Notes: generated by a model from the sequence alone, not told the origin. Shown: positions 11,584 through 21,521, counted from the stretch's first letter. The stretch: 64,000 bases of DNA from Ambrosia x helenae (GCA_030844895.1 CM061228.1:34720626-34784625); one strand, 5' to 3'. Program-made: numbers and translations.

Positions 11584-11988
11584 TCTTGTCCTCAAGCAAT
11601 CAAACACAACTGCACTTAGAACAGACCGTAATTAACAAACCCTCAATCCATTTATTAATTTATTTACGAGAAAAATAAAATTGCATGACACGCCTACTTA
11701 ACCCGTGCGAGTACGCTCAAAGCTATACCTGCTCACAATGTTCACTCCACACTCGGGTTTATCACTTTAGTGAGTTTTGGGGGTGAACACTAAAGTCCGT
11801 ACCGAAGTCGACTAAGGTCTTAGGCTTGTATGCAAATCAAGTCCTTGTCTCCAAACCGAATAGCTAAGAAAAATCAAGAGGACTTTTATTCAGGTTGTAA
11901 TGTAGGGGTGCAAAAGATAAAACAACTTTTTTTTTAACTAAAAATAATAGGGGATTTTTGAAAGGAGTCACCGAATCACAAGGAAGCG
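11584..11988 (-). other. Element B: internal 3' non-coding region
   Basis: No recognisable frame. It sits between the interrupted reading frame at 11989-12232 and the PPT and presumably represents the 3' untranslated part of B. Confidence 0.5.
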
Positions 11989-12232
11989 TCATGGATGAGA
12001 TGATGAAGCAGCAAGACGTGGAAAAGGGCGACTACGACGTTGTGCGAAATTTTCGGCGGCGATTTCTGAAAGGAGTTGGGTGTTAATTCCAAGATCCTTC
12101 ATCATGGCTATTTCGTCCCTCACAGTGTAGTCGATGTTAGTGCCTTTCCTAACTTTTCTCTCGGCTCGGTATCGGATAGCACCTTCATGAATCAACATTG
12201 TGTACTGGAACTGCGAGTAGGTCGAGTTGTTG
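11989..12232 (-). pseudogene. Unrecognised reading frame, C-terminal part (cut by element I)
   Basis: The open frame at 11989-12198 starts MLIHEGAIRYRAERKVRKGT, continues with YTVRDEIAMMKDLGINTQLL and ends ASSSHP. It stays open upstream to 12237, where element I begins. Beyond I, past the TTGCA duplication, the same phase continues at 20395-20570 into CRKCGH and SHEGKC. The frame was therefore contiguous before insertion. The part here is basic then helical in character, with no domain I can name. It could be a second ORF of B or a captured host fragment. Two stops in the other half mean it was already decaying or is read differently. Confidence 0.5.
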
Positions 12233-12487
12233 TTGCATGATGTATTGTAAAATACATCTATTTCCAGTGTAAAGTTTGTGTAATTTTCTAGCCGTTTAGA
12301 TAGTGTTTTTATTAGTTTTAGGCTTGTACCGGTCTATTTTATTTAGTATAGGTTTTTATAGATTTTTATTAGTTTTGAGTCAGTTTTAGTCTTTATTTAT
12401 TTATTTTATATTTGTGTAGGTGTTCAAGAACGTTGAAGCATAAACGAGCAACTTTGATTAAGTCAAGAACACCCGAGTCGAGAGCAT

Positions 12488-12488
<1 letters not shown>

Positions 12489-12540
<52 letters not shown>
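12489..12540. repeat. (TAA)n microsatellite
   Basis: About 17 perfect TAA units. The equivalent in LTR2 is at 17891-17942. It creates a leucine-run open frame on the minus strand that is not a gene. Confidence 0.95.
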
Positions 12541-12541
<1 letters not shown>

Positions 12542-12952
12542 CAAATTGGTGAGTTTGGTGAGTCACGGCCCAATGAATTGAAGAAAGGGCCCAAAATAAA
12601 CTAAATTGTAAAATAGGGCATAATGGCAGCATAATTTTTGGGGGAGGGCTCGAATAATTAAAAGAAGACATCGACACAAGTAAATATTTTTTTTGGAGGG
12701 CAGCCGCTAATTATTTCGGGAGGAGTTTAGAGGCGCACAGAATTTTTTGGAGCCAGAAGATCGATTTTTTTATTTGGAGAATTTGAGAGGCGGATCAAGG
12801 GTAGAGTCATAGGTGCCAGCACGGGTTGGTTCTACTTTATTTATTTATTCTATTCAAACCGTAGTGAACACCATGAATTTGTATTGTTTTTATTGTTTTG
12901 ATTTTATCATGACAATTATTGGCTAGATCATAGAACTACCTAGGCGATGATG

Positions 12953-13263
12953 CTAGATCATAGAACTACCTAGAGAATTGTTCGTGGTATTGTTTATGGT
13001 CACGTGTTGGGCCGTGTGGAAGGAGCGCAACAAGAAGATTTTCAAGAATGGGTCCCCTAAGGTGATAGAAGTTGTAGCGATGGTTAAATCGCTCTCCTTC
13101 CTTTGGTTCTGTCATAGATCGAGTCATTTTAATGTAGAATGGAACGAGTGGGCTAAGTACCCGTTGTATATTTTGTAAATGGTTGTTGGGCGGTTCTCGT
13201 TTTTTTCGGTTCCGCCTGTTTTTTTGAATGAAGCATTTCTTTTCAAAAAAAAAAAAAAAAAAA
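12953..13263 (+). mobile_element. 5'-truncated LINE inserted in LTR1
   Basis: Flanked by the 15-bp duplication ACCTAGGCGATGATG (12938-12952 and 13264-13278) and ending in a poly(A) of about 18 at the right, the marks of target-primed reverse transcription. LTR2 has the empty site. The 5' junction carries extra sequence: CTAGATCATAGAACTACCTAG at 12953-12973 repeats target DNA lying just upstream at 12923-12943. The body keeps only the last 60 or so codons of the LINE ORF and a short 3' UTR. Confidence 0.9.
12978..13178 (+). pseudogene. LINE ORF2 C-terminal remnant
   Basis: The 66-codon open frame includes CWAVWKERNKKIFKN, the W-x-x-WKxRN-x-x-IF motif at the C-terminus of plant LINE (L1-type) reverse transcriptase proteins, and ends YPLYIL. 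Endonuclease and RT domains are missing because of 5' truncation. It is a dead fragment with no independent function. Confidence 0.8.
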
Positions 13264-14311
13264 ACCTAGGCGATGATGAATACGCTTGTTTGATTATTTT
13301 TTTCTTTTGGTTTTGGAACTTTTGGTTGTGGGTGAATTTTAAAGTAAAGAACTTTTATTTTCTGGTTTGATGTATATGCGTATTTAGTTTTGTTTAATTA
13401 ACTTTTATAAACTCCACTTGCGTTTTTGTGAATATCTTTCATGTATGAATGCGGGTTAGGTTGCGGACTGGGTGTTAGCGACTAGTTTATGGTTTAATTT
13501 CTACAGGTAATCCATAGGAGTTGTAATTGTTAGTTAGATAATTCTAAGTGTTCTGCCAATTCTCAATAGCTGTAAGGTGCGAGACTGTTGGTCTGTCTAG
13601 GGTGTTAAATTGCTAGTTCTAGAGGCTTTGTAAGAAGATCTTCCTAGTTTCCCTAGCACTCCTTGTAGGCCAAGTCTTATCAGAAATATTGTAGTTACCC
13701 CTTGTACTTTCGGGTGTATTGTGACTTTCGCGCTGTGAGGTAGACTGTTTAGCGGGTACTTTAAGATTCGAGTAGATAAGCCTGTGAGGGTAACCTCTCA
13801 ACCGGTGGTTTAACAGCACAACAATATTCTAGGGTTTCCCCTTGAGAAGGGTCGAGGGTGTCTAGTTTATTCTTGTTGTTTAGTATTTTAAGATCCTGGT
13901 TCCACACCAGTTTCATAGCCATTAGAAACTTATCATTCAAGTGTAGGATTCTAGCTTAGGTAGTGCCTTCCCATCATCTGATCCCAGTTGCAGTAAATAG
14001 TTTGTGTCAAGTTATTTTAGTTTTATTTTATTTATTTGCAATTAGTTTGTAGAACCCCCCCCCCCCCTTTAAGTTACAAAACAATTTAAGTCATTTTGTA
14101 GATAAGTAATCCAGTCTAGTTTACGTTTTCTAGTAGAGTCTCGTGGGTTCGATACTCGGACTTACTTTAGCTGTACTGCACTGACCGGTACACTTGCCGG
14201 TTGTGTGGTTTAAGTTTAGAGAGTCTTAGGTTATAAATTTATAACTTAGAGTGTCTAGTTTAGGTTAATTTAGTTAGTTTTTACTAAACCACTTTCAGCA
14301 CATCAAGTTTT

Positions 14312-14329
14312 TGGCGCCGTTGCCGGGGA
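14312..14329 (+). other. Element I: primer binding site (tRNA-Asp)
   Basis: TGGCGCCGTTGCCGGGGA, six bases after the LTR1 end. This is the PBS described for Athila elements. An identical copy follows LTR2 at 19579-19596. Confidence 0.9.
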
Positions 14330-14444
14330 CTCTTGGCGATTGCGTTTACTAGCTTTGATTACACTTATCTGCCATATCTGTGCTACTTGTGTTTTGTTTT
14401 GAGTCTATCTTTTTGTAAAATGAGTCATAGGAGTCTAATTTTAC

Positions 14445-15791
14445 GTGTCTTTTATTTCTTTTGAGTCTGTAAATATGTGTGAGATTTGTGGAGGACCCCA
14501 TTTTACCATTTTATGTCCACAATATGAGGGGTCCTCTGCACATTATTGTGCTAATTCCTTTGTGCAGCCGCAGCCATACCATTCACAGGGGTGTCCTACA
14601 TATTATTATGACGACTCGTATCAGCAGCCACATTTTAATCAGTATCCTGATCAATTTTCTGGAAACAATTCTTGTGAGAATAGTGGTAATGATTGGAGTA
14701 AAATAGAGAGTCTGTTGACATTATTAGTTGCTAAAGATGAAAATACCCAGAAAATGTTAGCAGAGCGCGACATTCTCCTGAAAAACCGACAAGTTGATAT
14801 TTTGGATCTTCAACAAACATTAGAAGACATATCTAGGAGATTAGATGAAGAAGAAGAAAAAGAAAAAGTTCAGCAAGAGAAACTGCCTAAAGTTGGTTAT
14901 ACATATGATGAGGAGGGCAACTACCTTGGTTACATGAATGCTCTGAGGGAGTTGTTCCCAACGTTTACAGAAGAAGGGAAAGAGCCGATCATGGAATATG
15001 CAGAAGATTCAGATAAAGAGATCATCCCAATCACGGAGACGAAAATGGACATTGAAGTCCCACCTCCGGTGCCACAGTTTACTATATATGATTTTGGGAG
15101 TGACTTTGATGAAGAGGACGACGAAGAAGAATGGGCGGCGTATCAGAGGTTGTTAGTGAAAAGTGCAGTGATTGAAGAAGAAGTGGAATTGGGAGATTCC
15201 ATTGATCTGATGTTTGGTGCAGAGGAAGACAACGAGGTCAGTGAAAAGTTGTTGTCTGAGGAGGATGAGTTTTTAGATATGGAGTTAGAGGGTTTACCTG
15301 TTTATGAAGAACTAGGGGAGCCTGATCCCGATGGGGGTATAGCATACCTGGATGCCCTACTCGAAGGTGAACTAACAGACATGACTGAACCTGCACCAGA
15401 TGAAAGAAATAAGTGTGGGGATCATCCCATGGGAATGGTGGTAGAAGAAGCGCACCATTGCTGGCGCGTGGTAATAGATGGAACTTCAAAATCAACAGCA
15501 CCACGGGAGAGGGAAAGGAAGAGAAAAAGAAAGGACCGGAACCGAAAGAGGATCAACGGATGGCACGATTTGGAGAAGAAGAAGCCATTGAAAGTCAAAC
15601 ACGATCAGTCTTCTTGCTATATGCCACGTATCCGGTTCATTCCGGGTAAGTTTAAATTCTGGTGGTTTGACCCGTTAAAAATGCTTAAATTATTTTTCAC
15701 TCCCACTAATAAATCTTCAATTTTTAATAAGAACCGGGTGGAATTAAACGGGTTAGATTGGGTCCAGATAAAAGAGAAGCCCCCTGATTAA
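14445..15791 (+). CDS. Element I: intact acidic zinc-knuckle protein, 448 codons
   Basis: The only sizeable ORF of the element. Residues 11-25 hold CEICGGPHFTILC (CX2CX3HX4C), close to the CCHC knuckle after the Athila gag capsid domain; the capsid core itself is absent. Residues 30-70 are Tyr/Gln/Pro-rich. Residues 85-140 look coiled-coil (TLLVAKDENTQKMLAERD and EEEEKEKVQQE). Residues 190-325 are extremely acidic (DFDEEDDEEEWAAYQ). Residues 350-375 are a strongly basic RERERKRKRKDRNRKR tract that could act in nuclear entry or nucleic-acid binding. Met11 (14475) is an alternative start that places the knuckle at the N-terminus. An intact frame in an element without pol suggests a recent insertion or a retained role, for example in packaging; that is inference. 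Confidence 0.75.
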   Translation: MSFISFESVNMCEICGGPHFTILCPQYEGSSAHYCANSFVQPQPYHSQGCPTYYYDDSYQQPHFNQYPDQFSGNNSCENSGNDWSKIESLLTLLVAKDENTQKMLAERDILLKNRQVDILDLQQTLEDISRRLDEEEEKEKVQQEKLPKVGYTYDEEGNYLGYMNALRELFPTFTEEGKEPIMEYAEDSDKEIIPITETKMDIEVPPPVPQFTIYDFGSDFDEEDDEEEWAAYQRLLVKSAVIEEEVELGDSIDLMFGAEEDNEVSEKLLSEEDEFLDMELEGLPVYEELGEPDPDGGIAYLDALLEGELTDMTEPAPDERNKCGDHPMGMVVEEAHHCWRVVIDGTSKSTAPRERERKRKRKDRNRKRINGWHDLEKKKPLKVKHDQSSCYMPRIRFIPGKFKFWWFDPLKMLKLFFTPTNKSSIFNKNRVELNGLDWVQIKEKPPD

Positions 15792-16005
15792 GTTTAAGTG
15801 TGGGGAGGCTCTGTAGAGTTTGTAAACTTATTTTTATATTTTTTTTCTCGCTGTTCAATTTTTTTTATTTGTGGTCCGTCTATCGATAGTTGTTCATAGT
15901 TTTTTATCTTTCTATTTTATTTTATCTTTGTGTCTTTGAGTCTGTTCGCAGGTTTGCGTGTTTGCTTAGGTAGAGGAAATTTCACTATGAGCGGATCCCA
16001 TGTAT

Positions 16006-16037
<32 letters not shown>

Positions 16038-17639
16038 TAGTGGGAGTTTTGGTAGAGGTTTGGGTAATAAAAGATAATTTTTCTTAAAAAAAAAGAAAAA
16101 TTAATTTACTTTCTGTGAAAAAAAGACTTTTCATGTAATGTGAGGAGTCTGGCCTGACCTGTTCGCCTTATGCGACCAGCTATTACCCCGGAAAGTTATA
16201 TTTTTCTTCGCTTGCGGCGCGTGTTGTGATCACAAGTGTCCTTCACGTTGAGCGAGAACCAGATTTTTTTTTCTTCTACCCATTTGGTTCTACCACCATT
16301 CACCGCCATTTTGCCAAGCAGGTACGTCTTCTTGTTTATTGTTATATTATGAGTCTAAGTTAGTAGTTTGAGTCTTTTTTATTTTTTATTTTTGTGTGGT
16401 TCGGTATTATGCTCGGGTTTTGTTTGTTTCGTTTTGCGCAGGTTTGGATTGCACCGCCCGTACCCAATCTCCATTTGGGTGATACCGCATCTGTTATCAT
16501 TTTATCATAGCAAGCACAGAGTTTACCATTGTATCAGAGCCGATCGCGAATGAAATGCTATACGATCGAGCTGGATTGGAGTAAAATTTTTGGAGCTTAT
16601 GCGTTATTTAACCAGCTAAGTCCTTTTCAATTTGCCCTTATCTTTTTATTTTTGTATTCGGAATTTATTTTTTGTTGTGAGTCGTTTTCTATTCCTACAT
16701 TGAGGGCAGTGTAGAGTTTAAGTGTGGGGATGGAAACTGTCGTCTAGTCTGTATATAGGGTCGTTTCCAAAAATAAATAAAAAAAAGTAAAAACTCAAAA
16801 AATAAAAAAAAATGAAAAATTTGAAAAAAAAATGTCCCTGATTTTGAAGTTTGCATTACATAAAATATGGAAAATGATAGATAAAATCAAGTGTCTGGTT
16901 TTCAAATATTATATGTATTAGAAGAATAAATAATCAAAAGCGTGTTGATTTGGGATATGTGAGTAGGCTCGGCCGGTAGAAAGGTTTCCTTTGAAAAGTA
17001 ATAAATTAATTATGTTAGGCTATTTTGTGGGTTCTCATCTAGGAGAAACGGGGAGACCGAAACCGCCAAAAATAGTATAAGAAACACCGTTATAAGTTTA
17101 AAGCCGTTACAATTTCTAATCACTTTGAAAAAAGAAAAAAAATTAGAAATCAAAGCAAAAATGTTGAAGCTTAAGGTGCCTGGCCACTGGGATAGCGACT
17201 TGGATTGGTCACACCCTCTGAGTTAAGTATGCTGAGATGAAAATAAATGCTGAAGCTTAAGGTGCCTGGTCACTGGGATAGCGACTTGGATTGGTCACAC
17301 CCTCTAAGTTAAGTATGCTGAAAAAAAAAAGAAAAAAAAAGAAAAAAAAAGTGATTTTAAATTCTCTTGGTTTTCTACATAAGACGGTTGGGAAATGGTC
17401 AATTGGTCGTTCCTTTAGCTTCATAAGCTTGAGGCGGGATTAGGAGAAACTGTGGCTTCCTTTAAGTGGCTTGGAAACCGGTTTGGGTTTAAGAGGATAA
17501 ATATACCTGCAATCGCAGTTGGCACGTGATTAGATTTTTAAAATTAAAGTAACCTATGTTTTGAGGCCAGATTATTTGATTGTGATTCCATAGCATAATT
17601 CTTTTTCAGGGACGAAAAAGAGATAAGTGTGGGGATATT
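15792..17639 (+). other. Element I: long non-coding 3' internal region with three PPT-like motifs
   Basis: No coding frame of note. AAGTGTGGGGA occurs at 15796-15806 (immediately after the ORF stop), 16720-16730 and 17625-17635; the last is the functional PPT beside LTR2. A (TA)n run lies near 16013-16036, A-rich low complexity at 16770-16850, and a tandem pair at 17162-17318. The region may hold packaging or dimerisation signals, which is speculation. Confidence 0.7.
17162..17318 (+). repeat. Two-copy tandem repeat in element I
   Basis: TGAAGCTTAAGGTGCCTGG through to GTTAAGTATGCTGA occurs at about 17164-17232 and again at about 17251-17319. Each unit is about 70 bp with a period of about 87 bp. 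They differ at two positions (GCCACTGG/GTCACTGG and CTGAGTT/CTAAGTT). Confidence 0.85.
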
Positions 17640-17889
17640 TGATGTATTGTAGAATACATCTATTTCCAGTGTAAAGTTTGTGTAATTTTCGAGTCGTTTA
17701 GGTAGTGTTTTTATTAGTTTTAAGCTTGTACCAGTCTATTTTATTTAGTATAGGTTTTTATAGATTTTTATTAGTTTTGAGTCAGTTATAGTCTTTATTT
17801 ATTTATTTTATATTTGTGTAGGTGTTCAAGAACGTTGAAGCATAAACGAGCAACTTTGATTAAGTCAAGAACACCCGAGTCGAGAGCAC

Positions 17890-17943
<54 letters not shown>

Positions 17944-19572
17944 CAAATTGGTGAGTTTGGTGAGTCACGGCCCAATGAATTGAAGAAAGAGCCCAAAATA
18001 AACTAAATTGTAAAATAGGGCATAATGGCAGCATAATTTTTGGGGGAGGGCTCGAATAATTAAAAGAAGACATCGACACAAGTAAATATTTTTTTTTGGA
18101 GGACAGCCGCTAATTATTTCGGGAGGAGTTTAGAGGCGCACATAATTTTTTGGAGCCAGAAGATCGATTTTTTTATTTGGAGAATTTGAGAGGCGGATTA
18201 AGGGTGGAGGCATAGGTGCCAGCACAGGTTGGTTCTACTTTATTTATTTATTTTATTCAAACCGTAGTGAACACCATGAATTTGTATTGTTTTTATTGTT
18301 TTGATTTTATCATGACAATTATTGGCTAGATCATAGAACTACCTAGGCGATGATGAATACGCTTGTTTGATTATTTTTTTCTTTTGATTTTGGAACTTTT
18401 GGTTGTGGGTGAATTTTAAAGTAAAGAACTTTTATTTTCTGGTTTGATGTGTATGCGTATTTAGTTTTGTTTAATTAATTTTTATAAACTCCACTTGCGT
18501 TTTTGTGAATGTCTTTCATGTATGAATGCGGGTTAGGTTGCGGACTGGGTGTTAGCGACTAGTTTATGGTTAATTTCTACAGGTTATCCATAGGAGTTGT
18601 AATTGTTAGTTAGATAATTCTAAGTGTTCAACCAATTCTCAATAGCTGTAAGGTGCGAGATTGTTGGTCTGTCTAGGGTGTTAAATTGCTAGTTCTAGAG
18701 GCTTTGTAAGAAGATCTTCCTAGTTTCCCTAGCATTCCTTGTAGGCCAAGTCTTATCAGAAATATTGTAGTTACCCCTTGCACTTTCGGGTGTATTGTGA
18801 CTTTCGCGCAGTGAGGTAGACTGTCTAGCGGGTACTTTAAGATTCGAGTAGGTAAGCCTGTGAGGGTAACCTCTCAACCGGTGGTTTAACAGCACAACAA
18901 TATTCTAGGGTTTCCCCTTGAGAAGGGTCGAGGGTGTCTATTTTATTCTTGATGTTTAATATTTTAAGATCCCGGTTCCACACTAGTTTCATAGCCATTA
19001 GAAACTTATCATTCAAGTGTAGGATTCTAGCATAGGTAGTGCCTTCCTATCATCTGATCCCAGTTGCAGTAAATAGTTTGTGTCAAGTTATTTTAGTTTA
19101 TTTCCCCTTGAGAAGGGTCGAGGGTGTCTAGTTTATTCTTGATGTTTAATATTTTAAGATCTCGGTTCCACACCAGTTTCATAGCCATTAGAAACTTACC
19201 ATTCAAGTGTAGGATTCTAGCATAGGTAGTGCCTTCCTATCATCTGATCCCAGTTGCAGTAAATAGTTTGTGTCAAGTTATTTTAGTTTTATTTTATTTA
19301 ATTGCAATTAGTTTGTTGAAACCCCCCCCCCCCCTTTAAGTAACAAAACAATTTAAGTCATTTTGTAGATAAGTAATCGAGTCTAGTTTACGTTTTCTAG
19401 TAGAGTCTCGTGGGTTCGATACTCGGACTTACTTTAGCTGTACTGCACTGACCGGTACACTTGCCGGTTGTGTGGTTTAGGTTTAGAGAGTCTTAGGTTA
19501 TAAATTTAAAACTTAGAGTGTCTAGTTTAGGTTAATTTAGTTAGTTTTTACTAAACCACTTTCAGCACATCA
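17640..19572 (+). repeat. Element I: LTR2
   Basis: 1933 bp, from TGATGTATTGTAGAATACAT to CTTTCAGCACATCA, preceded by the PPT and followed by another PBS, so it is both a 3' LTR and the start of a second unit. It carries a 190-bp internal tandem duplication (18911-19100 and 19101-19290) not present in LTR1. It has the uninterrupted LINE target site at about 18342-18356. Confidence 0.9.
18911..19290 (+). repeat. 190-bp tandem duplication inside LTR2
   Basis: TTTCCCCTTGAGAAGGGTCG starts at 18911 and again at 19101; the copies are near identical to TTGTGTCAAGTTATTTTAG. Each begins at the CCCTTGAGAAGGG hairpin, as does the truncated third LTR at 19931. Confidence 0.9.
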
Positions 19573-19711
19573 AGTTTTTGGCGCCGTTGCCGGGGACTCT
19601 TGGCGATTGCGTTTACTAGCTTTGATTACACTTATCTGCCATATCTGTGCTACTTGTGTTTTGTTTTGAGTCTATCTTTTTGTAAAATGAGTCATAGGAG
19701 TCTAATTTTAT

Positions 19712-19897
19712 GTGTCTTTTATTTCTTTTGAGTTTGTAAATATGTGTGAGATTTGTGGAGGACCTCATTTTCCCATTTTATGTCCACAATATGAGGGGTC
19801 CTCTGCACATTATTGTGCTAATTCCTTTGTGCAGCCGCAGCCATACCATTCACAGGGGTGTCCTACATATTATTATGACAACTCGTATCAGGCATAG
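19712..19897 (+). pseudogene. Element I: truncated second copy of the acidic ORF
   Basis: The 61-codon frame matches the first 60 residues of the ORF at 14445-15791 with minor changes (for example SFEFVN for SFESVN and PHFPILC for PHFTILC) and keeps the CX2CX3HX4C knuckle. It then runs into a stop where LTR-derived sequence joins (CGTATCAGGCATAGTTAGG). A fragment left by recombination or deletion; no function expected. Confidence 0.85.
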
Positions 19898-19930
19898 TTA
19901 GGAGTCTAGTCTAGGTAGTGTCGAGGGTGT

Positions 19931-20394
19931 CCCCTTGAGAAGGGTCGAGGGTGTCTAGTTTATTCTTGATGTTTAGTATTTTAAGATCCCGGTTCCAAAT
20001 CAGTTCCATAACCATAGAAGCTTATCAGGCATAGTTAGGAGTCTGGTTTAGGTAGTGTCTTATAATCATCTGAAATCAGCTAGCTCAATTATTGTTTTTA
20101 GTTAAGTATAGTTAACCTTAGGTAATCTTTATTATATTGTAATTTAGTTTTTAGTAAAACCCCCCTTTAAATTAATAAATAGTTTTATTTCAGTTTTAGG
20201 ATAAGTAATCGAGTCTAGTTTTCGTTTTTTATTAGAGTCTCGTGGGTTCGATATCCGGACTTACTTTAGCTATACTAGAGTCGATAGGTTCACTTGCCTG
20301 TCAGTAGTTTAGTTTTAGGGAGTCTAGAGTATTACTAGGTGTCTAATTTTAGGTTTAATTTAGTTATTTTTATTAAACTACTTTTAGCACATCA
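19931..20394 (+). repeat. Element I: truncated, divergent third LTR
   Basis: It begins at the CCCTTGAGAAGGG hairpin and follows LTR1 and LTR2 to the terminal TTTTAGCACATCA, but is clearly more diverged (for example CGATATCCGGACTTAC for CGATACTCGGACTTAC). It therefore came from a different copy, pointing to recombination between unequal elements. Its end plus TTGCA gives the right boundary of the insertion. Confidence 0.85.
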
Positions 20395-20570
20395 TTGCAT
20401 TTTCCTTCATGAGACTAGTGGCCACATTTTCTGCATTTATCATATCTCTTGGCCCATCTTTTTGCAGCGCTTTTTGACTATCCACAAAAGGGTGGATTCT
20501 GTTCCATCTTTCTCCACAATTTTCTTTTGTCTACCGTCTTGTCGAAAATAATTTGTAACATATACGGGGG
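20395..20570 (-). pseudogene. Unrecognised reading frame, N-terminal part (cut by element I)
   Basis: On the minus strand one phase reads LWRKMEQNPPFCG, stop, SKSAAKRWAKRYDKCRKCGH, stop, SHEGKC. It joins in phase, through the TTGCA site, to the frame at 11989-12232. CxxCGHxxHEGKC looks like a zinc-knuckle or finger. Both stops are TAG in positions where TGG or CAG would be one transition away. A different phase offers a short ORF starting MSAPVYVTNYFRQDGRQKK. Upstream on the same strand is a (CT)n tract, typical of plant 5' UTRs, so a captured host 5' exon is possible. I do not recognise the family. Confidence 0.4.
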
Positions 20571-20703
20571 CAGACATGGCTAAGCGAGGTGGAAACATTG
20601 AAGCAAGTGTTCATCCAACGAATGCATCTTGAGAAAGCGAGGGGGAAGCAAGAGAGAGATGAGAGATCACAGAGAGAATGCAGAGAGAGAGAGCAAAGAG
20701 CAG

Positions 20704-20765
<62 letters not shown>

Positions 20766-21521
20766 AGAGCTCTAGTTCTTTTAGGTTTCACCGGTCAAAG
20801 ACCAAATTTTTATCTTTGAAGAACTTTTATATTTGGGCTATCTTTTTGGTGTGTCTCTCTCTATTTATTGGGCTCTCGATTTATTTTGGGCTCTCTAACT
20901 ACTTTTTTTATTTTATTGAAGATCCCCCTCTTGGCCCCTTCTTGTGTTGTTCCCTCCTTTGTCAACGGTGTTGCCTTTTCTTCAAACTTACGCCCTAGGT
21001 CAAGACGAATCTTGAAGCTGCTGTAGTGACGCATGATCAGGACTCATTTATTAAAAGAAATGAAAGGCTAAGGCTCAAAGGGTTTTCTATGGGAAAGGAT
21101 TTTATTTTTGGGGAGAAACCTAATTGCCTCTATCATTTTAATCTAGTTATTGGTTTTAAAACAGGAAAATGCATAAACACACAAGTTCTAACCGAGTCGG
21201 ACATCTCTCAGGCCAAATGAAACGAGCAATATATGATATAGATAATATAAGCGTGGTGCTCGAAAAAGGCTCAAAATTTCACAGAGAAAATCGAGTAGGA
21301 TAAGGTATCAGTTTTAAGCATAACTTTCGGGGTGTTTTTCTACTTGCCATGCAACCTATTTTTTACTTTATTTTATTTTATTTTAAGTGGATCTATCGGG
21401 TTTTAATTTAGTTCATCTAATTTCGACAGTCCTTTGATGTGAACCGTTCGGCATGAATGCCTAATAGGAATCACTCGAACGAGCCTAATAGAGTATACAA
21501 ATCCGTCAAAATGACCATGAA
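20571..21521. other. Element B interior: non-coding, with a (GA)n microsatellite
   Basis: A pure (AG)n run lies at 20709-20755 within a wider GA-rich segment from about 20645. The rest is ordinary AT-rich sequence with no conserved frame. Open frames here are products of the microsatellite. Confidence 0.6.
20709..20755. repeat. (AG)n microsatellite
   Basis: About 23 perfect AG units. On the minus strand this is a (CT)n tract just upstream of the interrupted frame. Confidence 0.95.

Larger units (their letters stand above)
12238..14305 (+). repeat. Element I: LTR1
   Basis: 2068 bp, from TGATGTATTGTAAAATACAT to CTTTCAGCACATCA. It matches LTR2 nearly base for base apart from a 326-bp insertion (the LINE fragment at 12953-13263 plus its 15-bp duplication) and a missing 190-bp tandem copy that LTR2 has. 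A (TAA)n microsatellite lies at 12489-12540 and an inverted-repeat hairpin CCCTTGAGAAGGG at 13839-13851. Confidence 0.9.
12238..20394 (+). mobile_element. Element I: non-autonomous Athila-like LTR array (LTR-int-LTR-int-LTR)
   Basis: The whole unit is flanked by the 5-bp duplication TTGCA (12233-12237 and 20395-20399), so it entered or was resolved as one insertion. Order: LTR1 12238-14305, internal 14306-17639 with one ORF, LTR2 17640-19572, a second internal start 19573-19896 (PBS plus the first 61 codons of the ORF), and a 3' LTR fragment of about 464 bp ending at 20394. LTR ends are TGATGT...ACATCA. There is no protease, RT, RNase H or integrase. The tRNA-Asp type PBS, the AAGTGTGGGGA PPT and the CELCGGPH-like knuckle place it with Athila. 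It lies inside element B in opposite orientation. Confidence 0.88.

Noticed and set aside
12393..12677. 94-codon minus-strand frame with a leucine run (also at 17795-18079)
   Set aside because: It is created by the (TAA)n microsatellite in the LTR; the two copies are simply LTR duplicates.
20531..20819. Ser/Leu and Arg/Glu-rich frames
   Set aside because: They are translations of the (AG)n microsatellite.
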